From positions 1 to 64,000 of the forward strand of contig JAQYPV010000007.1 of assembly GCA_028726605.1 (NCBI GenBank): a DNA stretch of 64,000 bases, given 5' to 3'. Below are positions 19,222-29,911 of the stretch, piece by piece. Positions within the stretch are counted from its first letter, which is position 1, and each line of letters begins with the position of its first letter. The notes under the pieces were generated by a model. The model saw only the letters and a program-made list of their open reading frames with translations. It did no database searches and was not told the origin of the DNA. This DNA is from Peptoniphilaceae bacterium. GTDB taxonomy: Bacteria; Bacillota; Clostridia; Tissierellales; Peptoniphilaceae. Both the position numbers and the translations under genes were made by a program.

Positions 19222-20300
19222 TTGCCTCCCTTCTGATCTTGCGCTGGATCGTATATCAATCTTTCGACCGCCTGTCCTTCGAGCGCTCGAGTTAGCGTCA
19301 TTCCCGACGTTTGAGGTCTTGGCGCTTGCGTTGGCTCACCCTGCGCCGCGTCCAATTCCGCCGGCCTCTGATCGCGATTAACGTCTTCGAAGTAGTCGTG
19401 CTCCGTCAAGAATCGCTCTGCGACCACATGGGGCTCAATCATCTCCTCATCGCTCAGGCGATTCAAATTCGACATCGTCTCCGTTGAGATCTGCCCGATG
19501 AGTTTCGAGACCACCCAGTCGAGAGCTGGCTTTTCCTGTAACAAGTCGTTCATCACGACCGGCGACGCCTCATAGGGCGGAAAGAGCTTTAAGTCGTCTT
19601 CCAAGACGACGAGGTCGTAGCTCGAAATGCGCCCGTCCGTGGTGTAGCCCAAGACGACGTCCATTTCGTGGTTCTGCAAAGCCGAATAGACCAGCCCGAT
19701 TTCCATGGGGTAGACGTCTTTGAATGTGAAGTCGTACGTCTCCAAAAACGCCTTGTACCCGTCGCCCTCGCGCTCCATCCAGGCCGTGTCCGCGCCCAAG
19801 TTGAGATCCTGCGCGATGGGGGCGAGGTCGCTCACTTTTTGCAAATGATGCTCATTCGCCATCTCACGCGTCACCATGAAGGCGTACGTATTCTCAAAGC
19901 CATACGACGGGTACCACTTCGCGTGGAAACGCTCATCGTAAGCCTTTTGCACCGTGACCATGGCCTCTTCAGGATCCTTCGTCGGCGGCGCGCCCACCTC
20001 GCCCGTGAGGGACGTGCCCGTGTACATGACGCCCGAGAAATTGCTCTGTCCACCCAAAAGCGTCTGATGAATCAAAATCGTCGAGCCCAGGTTGTTGATG
20101 ATGTTCGTCTTTTCCTCCGGCAAGTAGTGGCGGATCATCTGCGCGTTGATCTCCGCCAGAATCTGCCGCTCGGTCGTGTTGCCGCCAGCGATGACGATGC
20201 CGCCGCCCGCGTCCGTTGCGCCGAGGCCCGGCAATTCGCAACCGCACAGCATCACCAGTAACAGCACAAAAAGCCCAACGTGATACCTCTTTTTACGCAT
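19218..20300 (-). CDS. Betaine/choline ABC transporter substrate-binding lipoprotein (OpuCC-like)
   Basis: Lipobox VMLCGCELP; IVIAGGNTTERQILAEINAQMI. Confidence 0.82.
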   Translation of the reverse strand: MRKKRYHVGLFVLLLVMLCGCELPGLGATDAGGGIVIAGGNTTERQILAEINAQMIRHYLPEEKTNIINNLGSTILIHQTLLGGQSNFSGVMYTGTSLTGEVGAPPTKDPEEAMVTVQKAYDERFHAKWYPSYGFENTYAFMVTREMANEHHLQKVSDLAPIAQDLNLGADTAWMEREGDGYKAFLETYDFTFKDVYPMEIGLVYSALQNHEMDVVLGYTTDGRISSYDLVVLEDDLKLFPPYEASPVVMNDLLQEKPALDWVVSKLIGQISTETMSNLNRLSDEEMIEPHVVAERFLTEHDYFEDVNRDQRPAELDAAQGEPTQAPRPQTSGMTLTRALEGQAVERLIYDPAQDQKGGK

Positions 20301-20958
20301 GTTGGCCTCCTTTCACTTTCTTCGTCATCTGAGGCGAACTCATGCGCGGCGAGAGCGCGTTCTCCAATTTGCCGAAGAGCAAATCCGTCAGCACCGCCAG
20401 AATGGAGATGGGGATGGTCCCCAGAATCAGCATGTCGATCTTGTAGTTGTTGAGCCCCGTAAAGATGAAATCGCCGAGGCCGCCCGCGCCGATGTAGGAC
20501 GCCAGCGTCGTCCACGCGATGACGTACACCGCCGACAGGCGAATCCCCGCCATGATGATGGGCATCCCGAGCGGCAGCTCCACTTTGCGGAGAATCTGTC
20601 CCGACGTCATGCCCATGCCTTTCGCCGCGTCGATCAGGTCGCCGTCCACGTTGGTGATGGCGATGTAGGTGTTGCGGATGATGGGCGAGAGGGAGTAAAG
20701 GAAGAGCGCCACGATGGCCGGCGGCTTGCCGACGCTGAAGATGGGAATCATGAACGCCAGGAGCGCCAGCGATGGCACCGTCTGCAAAAGCGCCGCAATG
20801 CCCATGACGATCTTGCCGAGGCGCCTGGTGCGCGTGATGGCGAGGCCGATGGGGACCGCGACGAGCACGCCCAAGAGGAGCGCGATGGCGGCGATGAAGA
20901 GGTGCTCGCCCGTCTTCGTCAGAAGGGCACTCCCGTATTCCTGTAAAAGCGCGTTCAC
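20293..20958 (-). CDS. Betaine/choline ABC transporter permease (OpuCB-like)
   Basis: AKGMGMTSGQILRKVELPLGMPIIMAG. Confidence 0.86.
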   Translation of the reverse strand: MNALLQEYGSALLTKTGEHLFIAAIALLLGVLVAVPIGLAITRTRRLGKIVMGIAALLQTVPSLALLAFMIPIFSVGKPPAIVALFLYSLSPIIRNTYIAITNVDGDLIDAAKGMGMTSGQILRKVELPLGMPIIMAGIRLSAVYVIAWTTLASYIGAGGLGDFIFTGLNNYKIDMLILGTIPISILAVLTDLLFGKLENALSPRMSSPQMTKKVKGGQHA

Positions 20959-22307
20959 TCGCGGCCTCCTTCCTCCGAGACTTGACGGATGCGTTCCACG
21001 AGACTAGGCGTGACCTCGGGTTCGGCCGTGGCTTTCGCGTGAACTGCAATTTTAACGCTCTCTCCATCGGTCGCATCCGTTGAGGACGCGCCCACAGACC
21101 GAGCCTCGTTCGTGCGCTTGAGAGACGGCTCTGAAGTCCCATTCGTACGGTCTGTCGACGATATGATGGTCTCCACGTCCTTCGCCGGCTCGTCGTTGTC
21201 GCCCCAGACGGACTCGTACGACGACGCCACGATCGTGCCACGCGTCACGAGACCCACCAACTTGTAGTGGTCATCCGTCACGGGCAAATTCGGATAGTTG
21301 AGTTCGATGATGGAGTACATCGCATCGTGAATGGTGGTCTTTTCGTGGATATAGACGGTGTCCTTCATGATGTCGCCCACGCGCATCTCCTTGCGTCCGA
21401 GGCGCATGAGGTCATAGATGTCCACATAGCCGCAGAGCACGCCGTTGACGTCCGTCACATAGAGGCGGTCGACGCGCTTCTCGCGCAAGATGCGAAACGC
21501 GGTGCGCGTGTCTGTCTGCGTCGTCACGGCGACTGGCGCGCGTAGCATGATCTCGTCCACCGTGCGCGTGTAGGCCGCCGCGTCCTTCACGCGGTCTGCC
21601 CCCAAGAAGTTCTCCACGAATTCGTTCGCGGGGTGAAGCAAAATGTCGTTGGGCTTGCCCTCTTGGATGAGGCGCCCCTTGTCCATGATGATGATGTGAT
21701 CCGCCAGCGACAGCGCTTCGTCCATGTCGTGCGTGACGAAGACGACGGTCTTGCCCATTTCAATTTGGAGCGTCTTCACCAATTTTTGCAAGGAGTCGCG
21801 TGTGATGGGGTCCAACGCGCCAAACGGCTCATCCATGAGGATGATGTCTTGGTTCGCCGCCAAGGCGCGGATGACGCCGATGCGCTGCTGCTGTCCGCCC
21901 GAAAGTTCCTTGGGATAGCGTTCCAGATACTCCGTCGGCAGGTCCACGCGAGAAATCAGACGCTCCGCGGTTTCGCGCATCTGCTTCTCGTCCCACCCCA
22001 AAAGGCGCGGCACCATGGTGATGTTTTCGTAAATGGTCATGTGGGGCATGAGCCCGATCTGCTGGATGACGTAGCCGATGCGCCGGCGCAGCTGGACGGG
22101 GTCAAGCTCTTTCGTCTCCTTGCCGTCGATCTTAAGACTTCCCGAGGTGGGGTCGATCATGCGGTTGATCATGCGCATGGAGGTGGTCTTCCCACTGCCT
22201 GATGTGCCGATGAACACGGCGAACTCTCCCGTCGGAATGCTGACCGTCAGGTCGTCGACCGCATTCGTGCCGTCGAAAATTTTAGTGACATGCTTAAATT
22301 CAATCAT
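20955..22307 (-). CDS. Betaine/choline ABC transporter ATP-binding protein with CBS domains (OpuCA-like)
   Basis: GTSGSGKTTSMRMINR, LSGGQQQRIGVIRALA; CBS-like C-terminal region. Confidence 0.88.
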   Translation of the reverse strand: MIEFKHVTKIFDGTNAVDDLTVSIPTGEFAVFIGTSGSGKTTSMRMINRMIDPTSGSLKIDGKETKELDPVQLRRRIGYVIQQIGLMPHMTIYENITMVPRLLGWDEKQMRETAERLISRVDLPTEYLERYPKELSGGQQQRIGVIRALAANQDIILMDEPFGALDPITRDSLQKLVKTLQIEMGKTVVFVTHDMDEALSLADHIIIMDKGRLIQEGKPNDILLHPANEFVENFLGADRVKDAAAYTRTVDEIMLRAPVAVTTQTDTRTAFRILREKRVDRLYVTDVNGVLCGYVDIYDLMRLGRKEMRVGDIMKDTVYIHEKTTIHDAMYSIIELNYPNLPVTDDHYKLVGLVTRGTIVASSYESVWGDNDEPAKDVETIISSTDRTNGTSEPSLKRTNEARSVGASSTDATDGESVKIAVHAKATAEPEVTPSLVERIRQVSEEGGRE

Positions 22308-22366
22308 ATTTTCCTCCTCCGCCCTTTAGCCCGAGCCAAAGGACGTTCGATGATATAATGACCGTA

Positions 22367-22846
22367 TCAGTCCATATGGGGATACCCTTGCTGACGCAAC
22401 ACTTCAAAGAGCACGATGGCGGCTGAATTGGAAAGGTTGAGCGATCGCGAGCCCGGCCGCATGGGGATGCGGATGAGGCGCTCCGGATGCGCCGCCATAA
22501 AGTCCTCGGGAATGCCCTTGGATTCCTGTCCGAAGACCGAAAGCACCGGACCGCTCACGACGAGATCCCCAATGGAGCGCGGCGTACGCGTCTCGACGTA
22601 GAGCACTTGGGTGCCCGCGGCGGCGACCTCGTCGGCATATTCGGCAAACGCCTCTAAGCTGTCCCAGACCGTGAGGTCCACGTCGTCCCAGTAGTCCATG
22701 CCGGAACGGCGGATGAGCCGATCCGTGAGTTGGAAGCCAAGCGGGCGCACGAGGTGTAGCGCCGTATCCGTTACCACGCACGTGCGCGCAATATTGCCTG
22801 TGTTGTAGGGGATTTCCGGTGAAATGAGTGCAATGGCATTTTTCAT
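22367..22846 (-). CDS. trmL: tRNA (cytidine(34)-2'-O)-methyltransferase
   Basis: PEIPYNTGNIARTC; LSVFGQESKGIPEDF; LNLSNSAAIVLFE (SPOUT). Confidence 0.88.
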   Translation of the reverse strand: MKNAIALISPEIPYNTGNIARTCVVTDTALHLVRPLGFQLTDRLIRRSGMDYWDDVDLTVWDSLEAFAEYADEVAAAGTQVLYVETRTPRSIGDLVVSGPVLSVFGQESKGIPEDFMAAHPERLIRIPMRPGSRSLNLSNSAAIVLFEVLRQQGYPHMD

Positions 22847-22926
22847 ACATCCTCCTTGTTTCGTGGAGACATCTCTATTGTAACAGATACACTTGACACA
22901 CCCATAAACTGAACGAAAGGAGTCCC

Positions 22927-24066
22927 ATGAACCCCATCTCCGTCATGCACACCGCAGACTTGCATCTGGGCGCGACGCTTTCGAGCCTCGGCGACTTTGC
23001 AGGGTCCCGCCGCGCCGAGATCGTCCGCACCTTTTACCGCATGCTGGACGTCTGCCGCGACGAACACGTAAGCGTCCTCCTCATCGCCGGCGACTTTCTA
23101 GAGGCGTCGACGATCCGCCCGGCCATGCTGTCCGACATCATCCGTCACATGGCAGCCGTCCCTGACGTTCAAATCTGCATCGCCCCCGGCAATCACGATT
23201 TTCTGGCCCCCGACAGTCCCTATGAGACGGCGACGTGGCCGCCCAACGTACACATCTTTGGTCCGGCGTTTTCGCGCGTGGCGGTGGGCGATGCACTCGT
23301 CGTCTATGGCGCCGCCTTTACGGGGACCTATCAACACACGTCACTTCTTCGCGATGTCGACTGGCGACGCGAGCGGCAAGAGACCGAAGGACGCGTGCGC
23401 GTGCTCCTCATCCACGGCGACTGGCAAATCCGCGACAGCGCCTATCATCCGCTGTTCCCCGAGGACCTGCCCTCCGATTTCTTCACATACGTGGCGCTCG
23501 GCCACGTGCACAAGCGCTCCCCACTGCAACAACTCGGCCGGACGACCCTCGCCTACCCGGGAAGCCCCGATGGCGCGGGATTTGACGAGACAGGGGAGCG
23601 GGGCGTCTACCTCGGGACTCTCTTGCCCTTCGAGACTCATCTCACTTTCCGTCCGTTCTCCTCGCGCCTCCTGTGGCGCCTCGATGCCGACATGACAGAT
23701 GTTACGGGCATCGACGAGGCGGCCAAGCGCATCTTAGAACCCATGCGAACGCCCGGATACGCGCTTTCCGACATGATGGCGCGAGTGACGCTCGTGGGCG
23801 ACGCTGCCGAGGACGATCCACTGGATCTGCCCCTGCTGCAAAAGGCGCTCGAAGAGGAACTCACTGCCATCACGTTGCGCGACCGCCGCAGGGTGAGCGT
23901 CGATTGGCCGACGCTCGCTCGCGAGGAATCCCTGCGCGGCTACTTCGCAAAGGCCCTGTACGAACGCTATGTCAAGGCGGACGACGACCAAAAGCCGATC
24001 GTCGAGCGCGCCCTGCGATGGGGACTTGACACCTTCAACGGAAAAGAGGTGGACCGTGCGCATTAA
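22927..24066 (+). CDS. SbcD/YhaO-like metallophosphoesterase (DNA repair exonuclease)
   Basis: HTADLHLGATL, IAGDFLEA, APGNHDF, LGHVHKR motifs. Confidence 0.85.
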   Translation: MNPISVMHTADLHLGATLSSLGDFAGSRRAEIVRTFYRMLDVCRDEHVSVLLIAGDFLEASTIRPAMLSDIIRHMAAVPDVQICIAPGNHDFLAPDSPYETATWPPNVHIFGPAFSRVAVGDALVVYGAAFTGTYQHTSLLRDVDWRRERQETEGRVRVLLIHGDWQIRDSAYHPLFPEDLPSDFFTYVALGHVHKRSPLQQLGRTTLAYPGSPDGAGFDETGERGVYLGTLLPFETHLTFRPFSSRLLWRLDADMTDVTGIDEAAKRILEPMRTPGYALSDMMARVTLVGDAAEDDPLDLPLLQKALEEELTAITLRDRRRVSVDWPTLAREESLRGYFAKALYERYVKADDDQKPIVERALRWGLDTFNGKEVDRAH

Positions 24067-25975
24067 ACAGATCTCACTCCATCACTTTGGAGCATTTCGC
24101 GAGTTTTCGCAAACGGTCCCCGAGGGTCTGAGCCTCTGGGTGGGTGATAACGAATCCGGTAAATCGACCCTTATGGACGCCCTGCAACTCATCTTCTACG
24201 GCACGTCCAAAGGGGGCAACGACCCCCGAGAGAACATTCGAAAGCGCTATATCGCCTCGCGAAAGCGCGACGCCGCAGGCGTCGTGATCTTCGAGGACGG
24301 ACATCGCACCTATCGCCTGGAACGCGAATTCGGGACGTCGAACGGTCAAGATCGCGTGCAACTCTCCGATGAACTCACAGGTGAAAAAATCGCGCTGGAG
24401 GCCAAGGAGACGCCGGGCGATCGCTTTTTCGGACTCAACGCCGATGCGTTTAAGCGCAGCGTCTTTGTGGGTCCGTCAGGCAGCACATTTCACGCGACGT
24501 CGGGGAAGGACGGCGATCAGCTCTACGATCGTCTGTCCAACCTGGGGACGAGTGGCGAAGAAGGCGTGTCAGCGAGCGCCGTGGAGCAAAAGCTGCGCGA
24601 CGCGGAGCACTTCTATCTCAAAGGCAATGGACGCGGCGGCGCCTTGCGCGATGCCGAGGCCGAGATTGCCGCACTGGAACAACAGCATCGCCGTGCGCTG
24701 GCGCGCGAAGAGGCGGTGCGCGAGACGTTGCAGGAACTCGCCCGGGAAGAGGAGTCTCTCGAGCGAGAGAAGCAGGCTTTCGCCGAAAAAACAGCCGCTG
24801 ACGAGGGGGCCGTGGATCCGGAAGTGTTTGCGGAGAAGCGCCGCGACTTGCAAGAAGAGCGGCTCGCTTTCGAGAAGGCGAAGACGGCTTTAGACGTCGA
24901 AGCGGCGCACGCGAGGACGAGACGGGAAGAACTCTCACGTTGGCGCGCTGAGCTCGAAAAAGGGAGCGACACAGAAGTTTCGACGAAGTCGTTTCGCTTT
25001 GACATCCTGGCCCTTCTCTGCGTCATCGGGGGCCTGCTGATCGCCTGGTTCGGGCGCGCAGAGAACGCGTTTCGGGTGACGGGCCTCGTGGCCGTCGTCA
25101 TCGGCATAGTGATTGGAATTGTGGCATGGCGGACGCTGAAACGAGATAAAAGCGAACGCATTCGCAGGGAAGCGGAGGACGCACAGCGTCGCGCCCGGTT
25201 GGAGGCCATCGCGCGAGAAGAAGCGCAGCTGTCAGAGGGGATGTTTGGCGAGCGCCTCGACGCCTTGAAAGCCCGAGAGAGCGCGCTCAAGGCCGGGGAA
25301 GAGGACCTCGAGAGACGCGAAAGAGCGTGGGTGACGCGGCGGCGTGAGGCGGACGAAGCCATCCGAGCAGCGGAGCGAAGGCTCCGCACCCGTGAACAGG
25401 AGCTCTTGGTGCGTCGCACGCGGCTTTCTGCGACGCACGAGGGCGAGCGTCTGGCCGATGAGATCGTCGTCGAAATCCGTGAAAAAGACGAGCGTCGCGC
25501 GGAGATGCAAGCGGAAGTCGACGCCATCGTGCTCGCGGAGGAGGCCCTTGCCGAGGCGCAGCAGATGGCGCAGCGGAACTTCTCGCCGCGGCTCAGCGAG
25601 CGCGCAAGCGAGATCTTCGCCTCCCTGACTGGCGTCGAAGCGCGCACCCTGCGCATCGATTCGCAGTTCAACGTGACGATGGAAAACGCGACGCACGCCC
25701 TGCAGGACTGGATGACGCTTTCCACGGGCACCATCGAGCAGGCGTACCTCGCCCTGCGCATCGCCGTGAGCGAACTCACGGCAGAAGGGCGGGCACTTCC
25801 CCTCCTCATGGACGACCCCTTCGTGTTCTACGACGACACGCGCGCCCGCCTCGGCGTGGATTTTTTACAACACTACAGCGAGGCGTCGGGCCGCCAGATC
25901 CTCTTGTTCACCAGTCACCGCCGCCTCCTGGAGAGCGTGGACGACGCGGACGTCATTCACGTGCGTGCTGATTGA
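24056..25975 (+). CDS. YhaN/SbcC-like AAA ATPase with internal transmembrane hairpin
   Basis: [20 protein letters not shown] Walker [17 protein letters not shown] signature; [12 protein letters not shown] Walker B; GTG start overlapping the upstream gene. Confidence 0.82.
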   Translation: MRIKQISLHHFGAFREFSQTVPEGLSLWVGDNESGKSTLMDALQLIFYGTSKGGNDPRENIRKRYIASRKRDAAGVVIFEDGHRTYRLEREFGTSNGQDRVQLSDELTGEKIALEAKETPGDRFFGLNADAFKRSVFVGPSGSTFHATSGKDGDQLYDRLSNLGTSGEEGVSASAVEQKLRDAEHFYLKGNGRGGALRDAEAEIAALEQQHRRALAREEAVRETLQELAREEESLEREKQAFAEKTAADEGAVDPEVFAEKRRDLQEERLAFEKAKTALDVEAAHARTRREELSRWRAELEKGSDTEVSTKSFRFDILALLCVIGGLLIAWFGRAENAFRVTGLVAVVIGIVIGIVAWRTLKRDKSERIRREAEDAQRRARLEAIAREEAQLSEGMFGERLDALKARESALKAGEEDLERRERAWVTRRREADEAIRAAERRLRTREQELLVRRTRLSATHEGERLADEIVVEIREKDERRAEMQAEVDAIVLAEEALAEAQQMAQRNFSPRLSERASEIFASLTGVEARTLRIDSQFNVTMENATHALQDWMTLSTGTIEQAYLALRIAVSELTAEGRALPLLMDDPFVFYDDTRARLGVDFLQHYSEASGRQILLFTSHRRLLESVDDADVIHVRAD

Positions 25976-25977
25976 GC

Positions 25978-25994
25978 ATACCCCATCGGGGTAT
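25978..25994. promoter_or_regulatory. Candidate CsoR operator
   Basis: ATACCCC-ATC-GGGGTAT perfect inverted repeat 43 bp upstream of copA ATG; csoR lies downstream. Confidence 0.65.
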
Positions 25995-26037
25995 TCAAGA
26001 AGCGAATTCAATCAGATCGCGTAGAATCGAGAGGGAC

Positions 26038-28761
26038 ATGACAGAACAGATTCGTGCCGAACGAAAAAAAGAGCGTTTCGATGTCGAAGGGATGACGTGC
26101 GCGGCGTGTGAGCGCGCGGTGACCAAAGCCGTATCGAAACTGGAGGGCGTGGATGAGGCCGTGGTGAGTCTCATGACGAATTCCATGGACGTCGCCTATG
26201 ACGATGCCCGCGTGACGCCCGCTGAGATTGAAAAAGCGGTGTCCGAGGCGGGGTATACCGCCCATTTGAGGCAAACGCAAAAGAGAAAGAGCGTGGCGCC
26301 TGAAGAGTCGGTGTTCGAAAAAGCGGCGCGTGAGATGAGGGGGCGCCTCCTCCTGTCTGTGCCCTTTTTGGCGCTCTTGCTGTATGTGGCCATGGGGCCG
26401 ATGGTGGGTTTGCCACTGCCCGCATTCCTGTCGGGCATGGAAGGCAGTAGCAATTACGCATTCGTGCAGCTCCTCCTGGTGACTCCCATCGTCTTCGCCA
26501 ACCGCAACTACTTCGTCCACGGCATGAAGAGCCTCGTGCACGGAAGCCCCAACATGGACGCTCTCATCGCCGTGGGCTCAGGGGCGGCCGTCCTCTACGG
26601 CATCTTCGCCTTGTTCCGCATCAATTACGGTATGGGCTTCGGCCACCCGGAGCTGGTCATGACCTATCGTCACGACCTCTACTTCGAGGGCGCGGGCACG
26701 ATTTTGACTCTCATCACCGTGGGTAAGTACTTGGAGGTGCGCTCCAAAATCCGGACGACCACTTCCGTGCGGGCACTTGTGGACCTGCAGCCTAAGACCG
26801 CGCACGTCTTGCGCGACGGTCGAGAGGAGACGCTTCCCATCGAGGAGGTGCGCGTGGGCGATCACCTCGTCGTGCGGCCGGGTGAGCGCGTGCCGTTGGA
26901 CGGACGCCTCGTCGAAGGGGCGAGTTCCATCGACGAATCGGCCATCACGGGAGAGAGCGTCCCCGTCTCCAAGGGCGTCGGCGACCGCGTGACGGGGGCG
27001 ACGATGAACGGCACGGGCGCCTTCGTCTTCGAAGTGACGGCTGTTCAAGAGGAGACGACGTTATCCAAGATCATCGCGCTGGTCGAGGATGCCAATTCGA
27101 CGAAGGCACCCATCCAGGCGCTGGCCGACCGCATTGCGGGCGTGTTCGTGCCCGTCGTCATGGGGATTGCCCTTCTCACGTTTGGCTTCTGGATGTGGCG
27201 CGGCGAGCCGTTTGAATTCGCGCTGCGCCTTTCCATTTCGGTCCTCGTGATCTCCTGTCCCTGCGCGCTGGGCCTGGCGACGCCGGTCGTGGTGATGGTC
27301 GCCACGGGTAAAGGCGCCGAAAACGGACTCTTGATTAAATCGGCGGAGGCGTTGGAACTCTTGCACGAAGTGGACGCCATCGCTTTTGACAAGACCAAGA
27401 CCATCACCGAAGGACATCCCTTCGTGACGGACGTCGTCGTGCCGCGTGGCTCGCGCGAAGAGGCCGATCGTTTGATCCATCGCGCCGCGCTTTTGGAGGC
27501 TTCGTCCGAACAGCCACTCGCGGAAGCCATCGTGGCGGCGGCGCACGAGGAGCCGACGGGGCAGGTTTCTGACTTCGAGGCGGTGCCGGGTTACGGCGTG
27601 AAGGGGGTCGTGGACGACGGCGTGCCGCACGTGATGGTGGGGGGAAACCTCAAGATGATGCGGCGCGAAGGGGTGGACACGACGCCCTTTGAGGGCGCGG
27701 CGGAACGGCTGGCGTCAGAGGGCAAGACCCCCATGTACTTCGCGATCGACGGGAGACCGGCGGGGCTCATCGCCGCGGCGGATGTGGTGAAGAACACCAG
27801 TAAGGAGGCCATCCACGCGTTAAAGGAGCGCGGCATTCGGCCCATCATGTTGACGGGAGATCATGATGAGACGGCGCGTGCCATTGCACAGTCTCTGGCG
27901 TTGGAGGACTACGTGGCGGATGTGCTGCCTCAGGACAAAGAGCGCCTCCTGCGCGAACTCGGGCAACGGGGGCGTGTGGGCATGGTGGGTGACGGCGTCA
28001 ACGACGCGCCGGCCTTGGCGCGCGCGGACGTCGGCATCGCCATCGGGGCGGGCACGGATGTGGCCATTGAATCTGCCGACATCGTGCTCGTTCGCTCGGA
28101 TCTGCAGGACGTGGTCTCGGCCGTGGACCTCTCCCGTCGCACCAAGGTGAAAATAAAGCAGAACCTCTTCTGGGCGCTTATCTACAATGTCATCTGCATT
28201 CCGGTGGCGGCGGGCGTGCTCTATCCGCGCTTCGGTGTGACGCTGAATCCCATGATCGCCGCGGCGGCCATGAGCCTTTCGTCGCTCTTCGTGATGGGCA
28301 ACGCCCTCACGTTGCAGCGGTTCAAGGTGCAACACGACACGGCCTATGTACCGGCGAAGGCGGGCGAACACCCCATCGCTGTCCATGCTCTGGACGGACG
28401 AGACGAAAGAGACGCAGTGCGAAAAAGTCACGAGATGGGTTACAATAACAGAAGACCGACCGCACGGCCGGCATTGAAAACTGATTGCATCGCGCCGGAG
28501 GGTCGCAAGGCGACGTCGGGTGAGGCGATGATGACGATGAAGGAGGGCACGATGAATAAGACGATGAAAATTGAAGGCATGTCTTGCATGCACTGCCAGA
28601 AGCGCGTGGCGGACGCGCTGAACGCCATCGAAGGCGTGGAGGCCACGGTGAATTTAGAGGACAGTCGAGCGGATGTCACGCTGACGGCGGATGTGGCGGA
28701 TGACGTGTTGAAGCAGGCCGTGGAAGACGCCGGCTATGAAGTGACGGCGATTGAGGGTTGA
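26038..28761 (+). CDS. copA: Copper-translocating P-type ATPase with N-terminal HMA domain and in-frame C-terminal CopZ-like HMA domain
   Basis: [57 protein letters not shown]-terminal [11 protein letters not shown]. Confidence 0.92.
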   Translation: MTEQIRAERKKERFDVEGMTCAACERAVTKAVSKLEGVDEAVVSLMTNSMDVAYDDARVTPAEIEKAVSEAGYTAHLRQTQKRKSVAPEESVFEKAAREMRGRLLLSVPFLALLLYVAMGPMVGLPLPAFLSGMEGSSNYAFVQLLLVTPIVFANRNYFVHGMKSLVHGSPNMDALIAVGSGAAVLYGIFALFRINYGMGFGHPELVMTYRHDLYFEGAGTILTLITVGKYLEVRSKIRTTTSVRALVDLQPKTAHVLRDGREETLPIEEVRVGDHLVVRPGERVPLDGRLVEGASSIDESAITGESVPVSKGVGDRVTGATMNGTGAFVFEVTAVQEETTLSKIIALVEDANSTKAPIQALADRIAGVFVPVVMGIALLTFGFWMWRGEPFEFALRLSISVLVISCPCALGLATPVVVMVATGKGAENGLLIKSAEALELLHEVDAIAFDKTKTITEGHPFVTDVVVPRGSREEADRLIHRAALLEASSEQPLAEAIVAAAHEEPTGQVSDFEAVPGYGVKGVVDDGVPHVMVGGNLKMMRREGVDTTPFEGAAERLASEGKTPMYFAIDGRPAGLIAAADVVKNTSKEAIHALKERGIRPIMLTGDHDETARAIAQSLALEDYVADVLPQDKERLLRELGQRGRVGMVGDGVNDAPALARADVGIAIGAGTDVAIESADIVLVRSDLQDVVSAVDLSRRTKVKIKQNLFWALIYNVICIPVAAGVLYPRFGVTLNPMIAAAAMSLSSLFVMGNALTLQRFKVQHDTAYVPAKAGEHPIAVHALDGRDERDAVRKSHEMGYNNRRPTARPALKTDCIAPEGRKATSGEAMMTMKEGTMNKTMKIEGMSCMHCQKRVADALNAIEGVEATVNLEDSRADVTLTADVADDVLKQAVEDAGYEVTAIEG
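28552..28761 (+). CDS. Possible internally initiated CopZ-like copper chaperone (69 aa), nested in copA frame
   Basis: aaggagggcacg-ATG; [69 protein letters not shown]. Confidence 0.55.
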   Translation: MNKTMKIEGMSCMHCQKRVADALNAIEGVEATVNLEDSRADVTLTADVADDVLKQAVEDAGYEVTAIEG

Positions 28762-28762
28762 C

Positions 28763-29035
28763 ATGCACGCGGATCACGACAACATTCTACGGCGACTGAA
28801 GATCGTACGCGGTCAAGTTGAGGGTCTCATTCACATGGTGGAGGAGGATCGCTACTGCATCGACATCTCCACGCAGTGCATGGCGGCGTCGCAGGCGCTT
28901 CGCAGCATCAACCGCGACGTGCTCTCGGCCCACATGACCCAGTGTATGATCGAATCTGCGGAGTCGGACAGCCGTGAGGAGATTGAACTGAAGCTGCGCG
29001 AGATGAACGAAGTCATTCAGACGTTGTCCAAGTGA
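28763..29035 (+). CDS. csoR: CsoR family copper-sensing repressor
   Basis: LRRLKIVRGQVEGLIHMVEEDRYCIDISTQ... Confidence 0.88.
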   Translation: MHADHDNILRRLKIVRGQVEGLIHMVEEDRYCIDISTQCMAASQALRSINRDVLSAHMTQCMIESAESDSREEIELKLREMNEVIQTLSK

Positions 29036-29041
29036 GGCCGT

Positions 29042-29911
29042 ATGCTGAAACTCTTTGCTTTTGATCTGGATGGGACCCTGTTGCAGGAGGGGCGGATTCG
29101 CGGACGCAATCGGGAGATCTTGCAGCAGATCGCAAAACACCACACGCTCGTTCTGGTGTCCGGTCGCCCCCTGTCGTCCGTGCAGTTCCTGGCGGAGGAC
29201 GCGGGGCTTTTTGCGTACAGCATCGGCTGCAACGGCGCCGTGGCGGCCGACCCGATGGGGGAGATCCTCTTTTCGCATCCCATGGCGCCTGAGGCCGTCG
29301 AAGAGCTTCTTCGCATCGGCGAGCGTCAGGGGACCTATTTGCATTACTATACGGCGGACACGTTCTATTCGCCCTATTACTGGCCGGAGCGCGTCGAGCA
29401 TTTGGAGGCGATGGCCGTGCCACAGGGCTTTTTCATGCAGTGCAATCTGCACTTGATGGGCCTGCACGAGACGCCGATGGTGCACGGCGTCTTGAAGCTG
29501 CAGTACACATTGCCCGACGATGCGGCGGCGAGTGCTGCGGTGGTCAAGGCCGTGACACAGATTCCCGGCATTCATCACACCTATTCGGGTGGAGGACTAC
29601 TGGAAGCCATGGCGCCGGAAGTGGACAAGTGGCAGGCGGTGCGCCATGTGGCCGATTCGCTCTCGATTCTGCCGGGCGACATCCTCGCCATGGGCGATTA
29701 CGACAACGACGCGGGCATGATCGAACAGGCGGGCGTGGGAGTGGCCATGGGCAATGCGCCGGAACGAGTGCAGGAAAAGGCCGATTTCGTGACGCGAACG
29801 GTGGACGAGGACGGCGCATATTACGCGCTGGAGGCGCTCCGACAGGATCATCAATGGAATGAAGCGGGGGAAGACCCCGAAGGAGAGAATCATGGACACA
29901 CAAGTCGTTGA
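29042..29911 (+). CDS. Cof-type HAD-family hydrolase
   Basis: LFAFDLDGTLLQ; AMGDYDNDAGMIEQAGVGVAMGNA. Confidence 0.88.
   Translation: MLKLFAFDLDGTLLQEGRIRGRNREILQQIAKHHTLVLVSGRPLSSVQFLAEDAGLFAYSIGCNGAVAADPMGEILFSHPMAPEAVEELLRIGERQGTYLHYYTADTFYSPYYWPERVEHLEAMAVPQGFFMQCNLHLMGLHETPMVHGVLKLQYTLPDDAAASAAVVKAVTQIPGIHHTYSGGGLLEAMAPEVDKWQAVRHVADSLSILPGDILAMGDYDNDAGMIEQAGVGVAMGNAPERVQEKADFVTRTVDEDGAYYALEALRQDHQWNEAGEDPEGENHGHTSR

Noticed and set aside
20252-21241. 329-aa minus-strand ORF
   Set aside because: Out-of-frame read through the opu permease and the ATPase C-terminus; MARSWRRRTSPSG... is not protein-like
24613-25809. 398-aa minus-strand ORF rich in Ser/Arg
   Set aside because: Antisense to the YhaN-like coiled-coil region
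28400-28450. Independent copZ promoter inside the CopA linker
   Set aside because: TACAAT -10-like hexamer present, but no acceptable -35 at 16-18 bp
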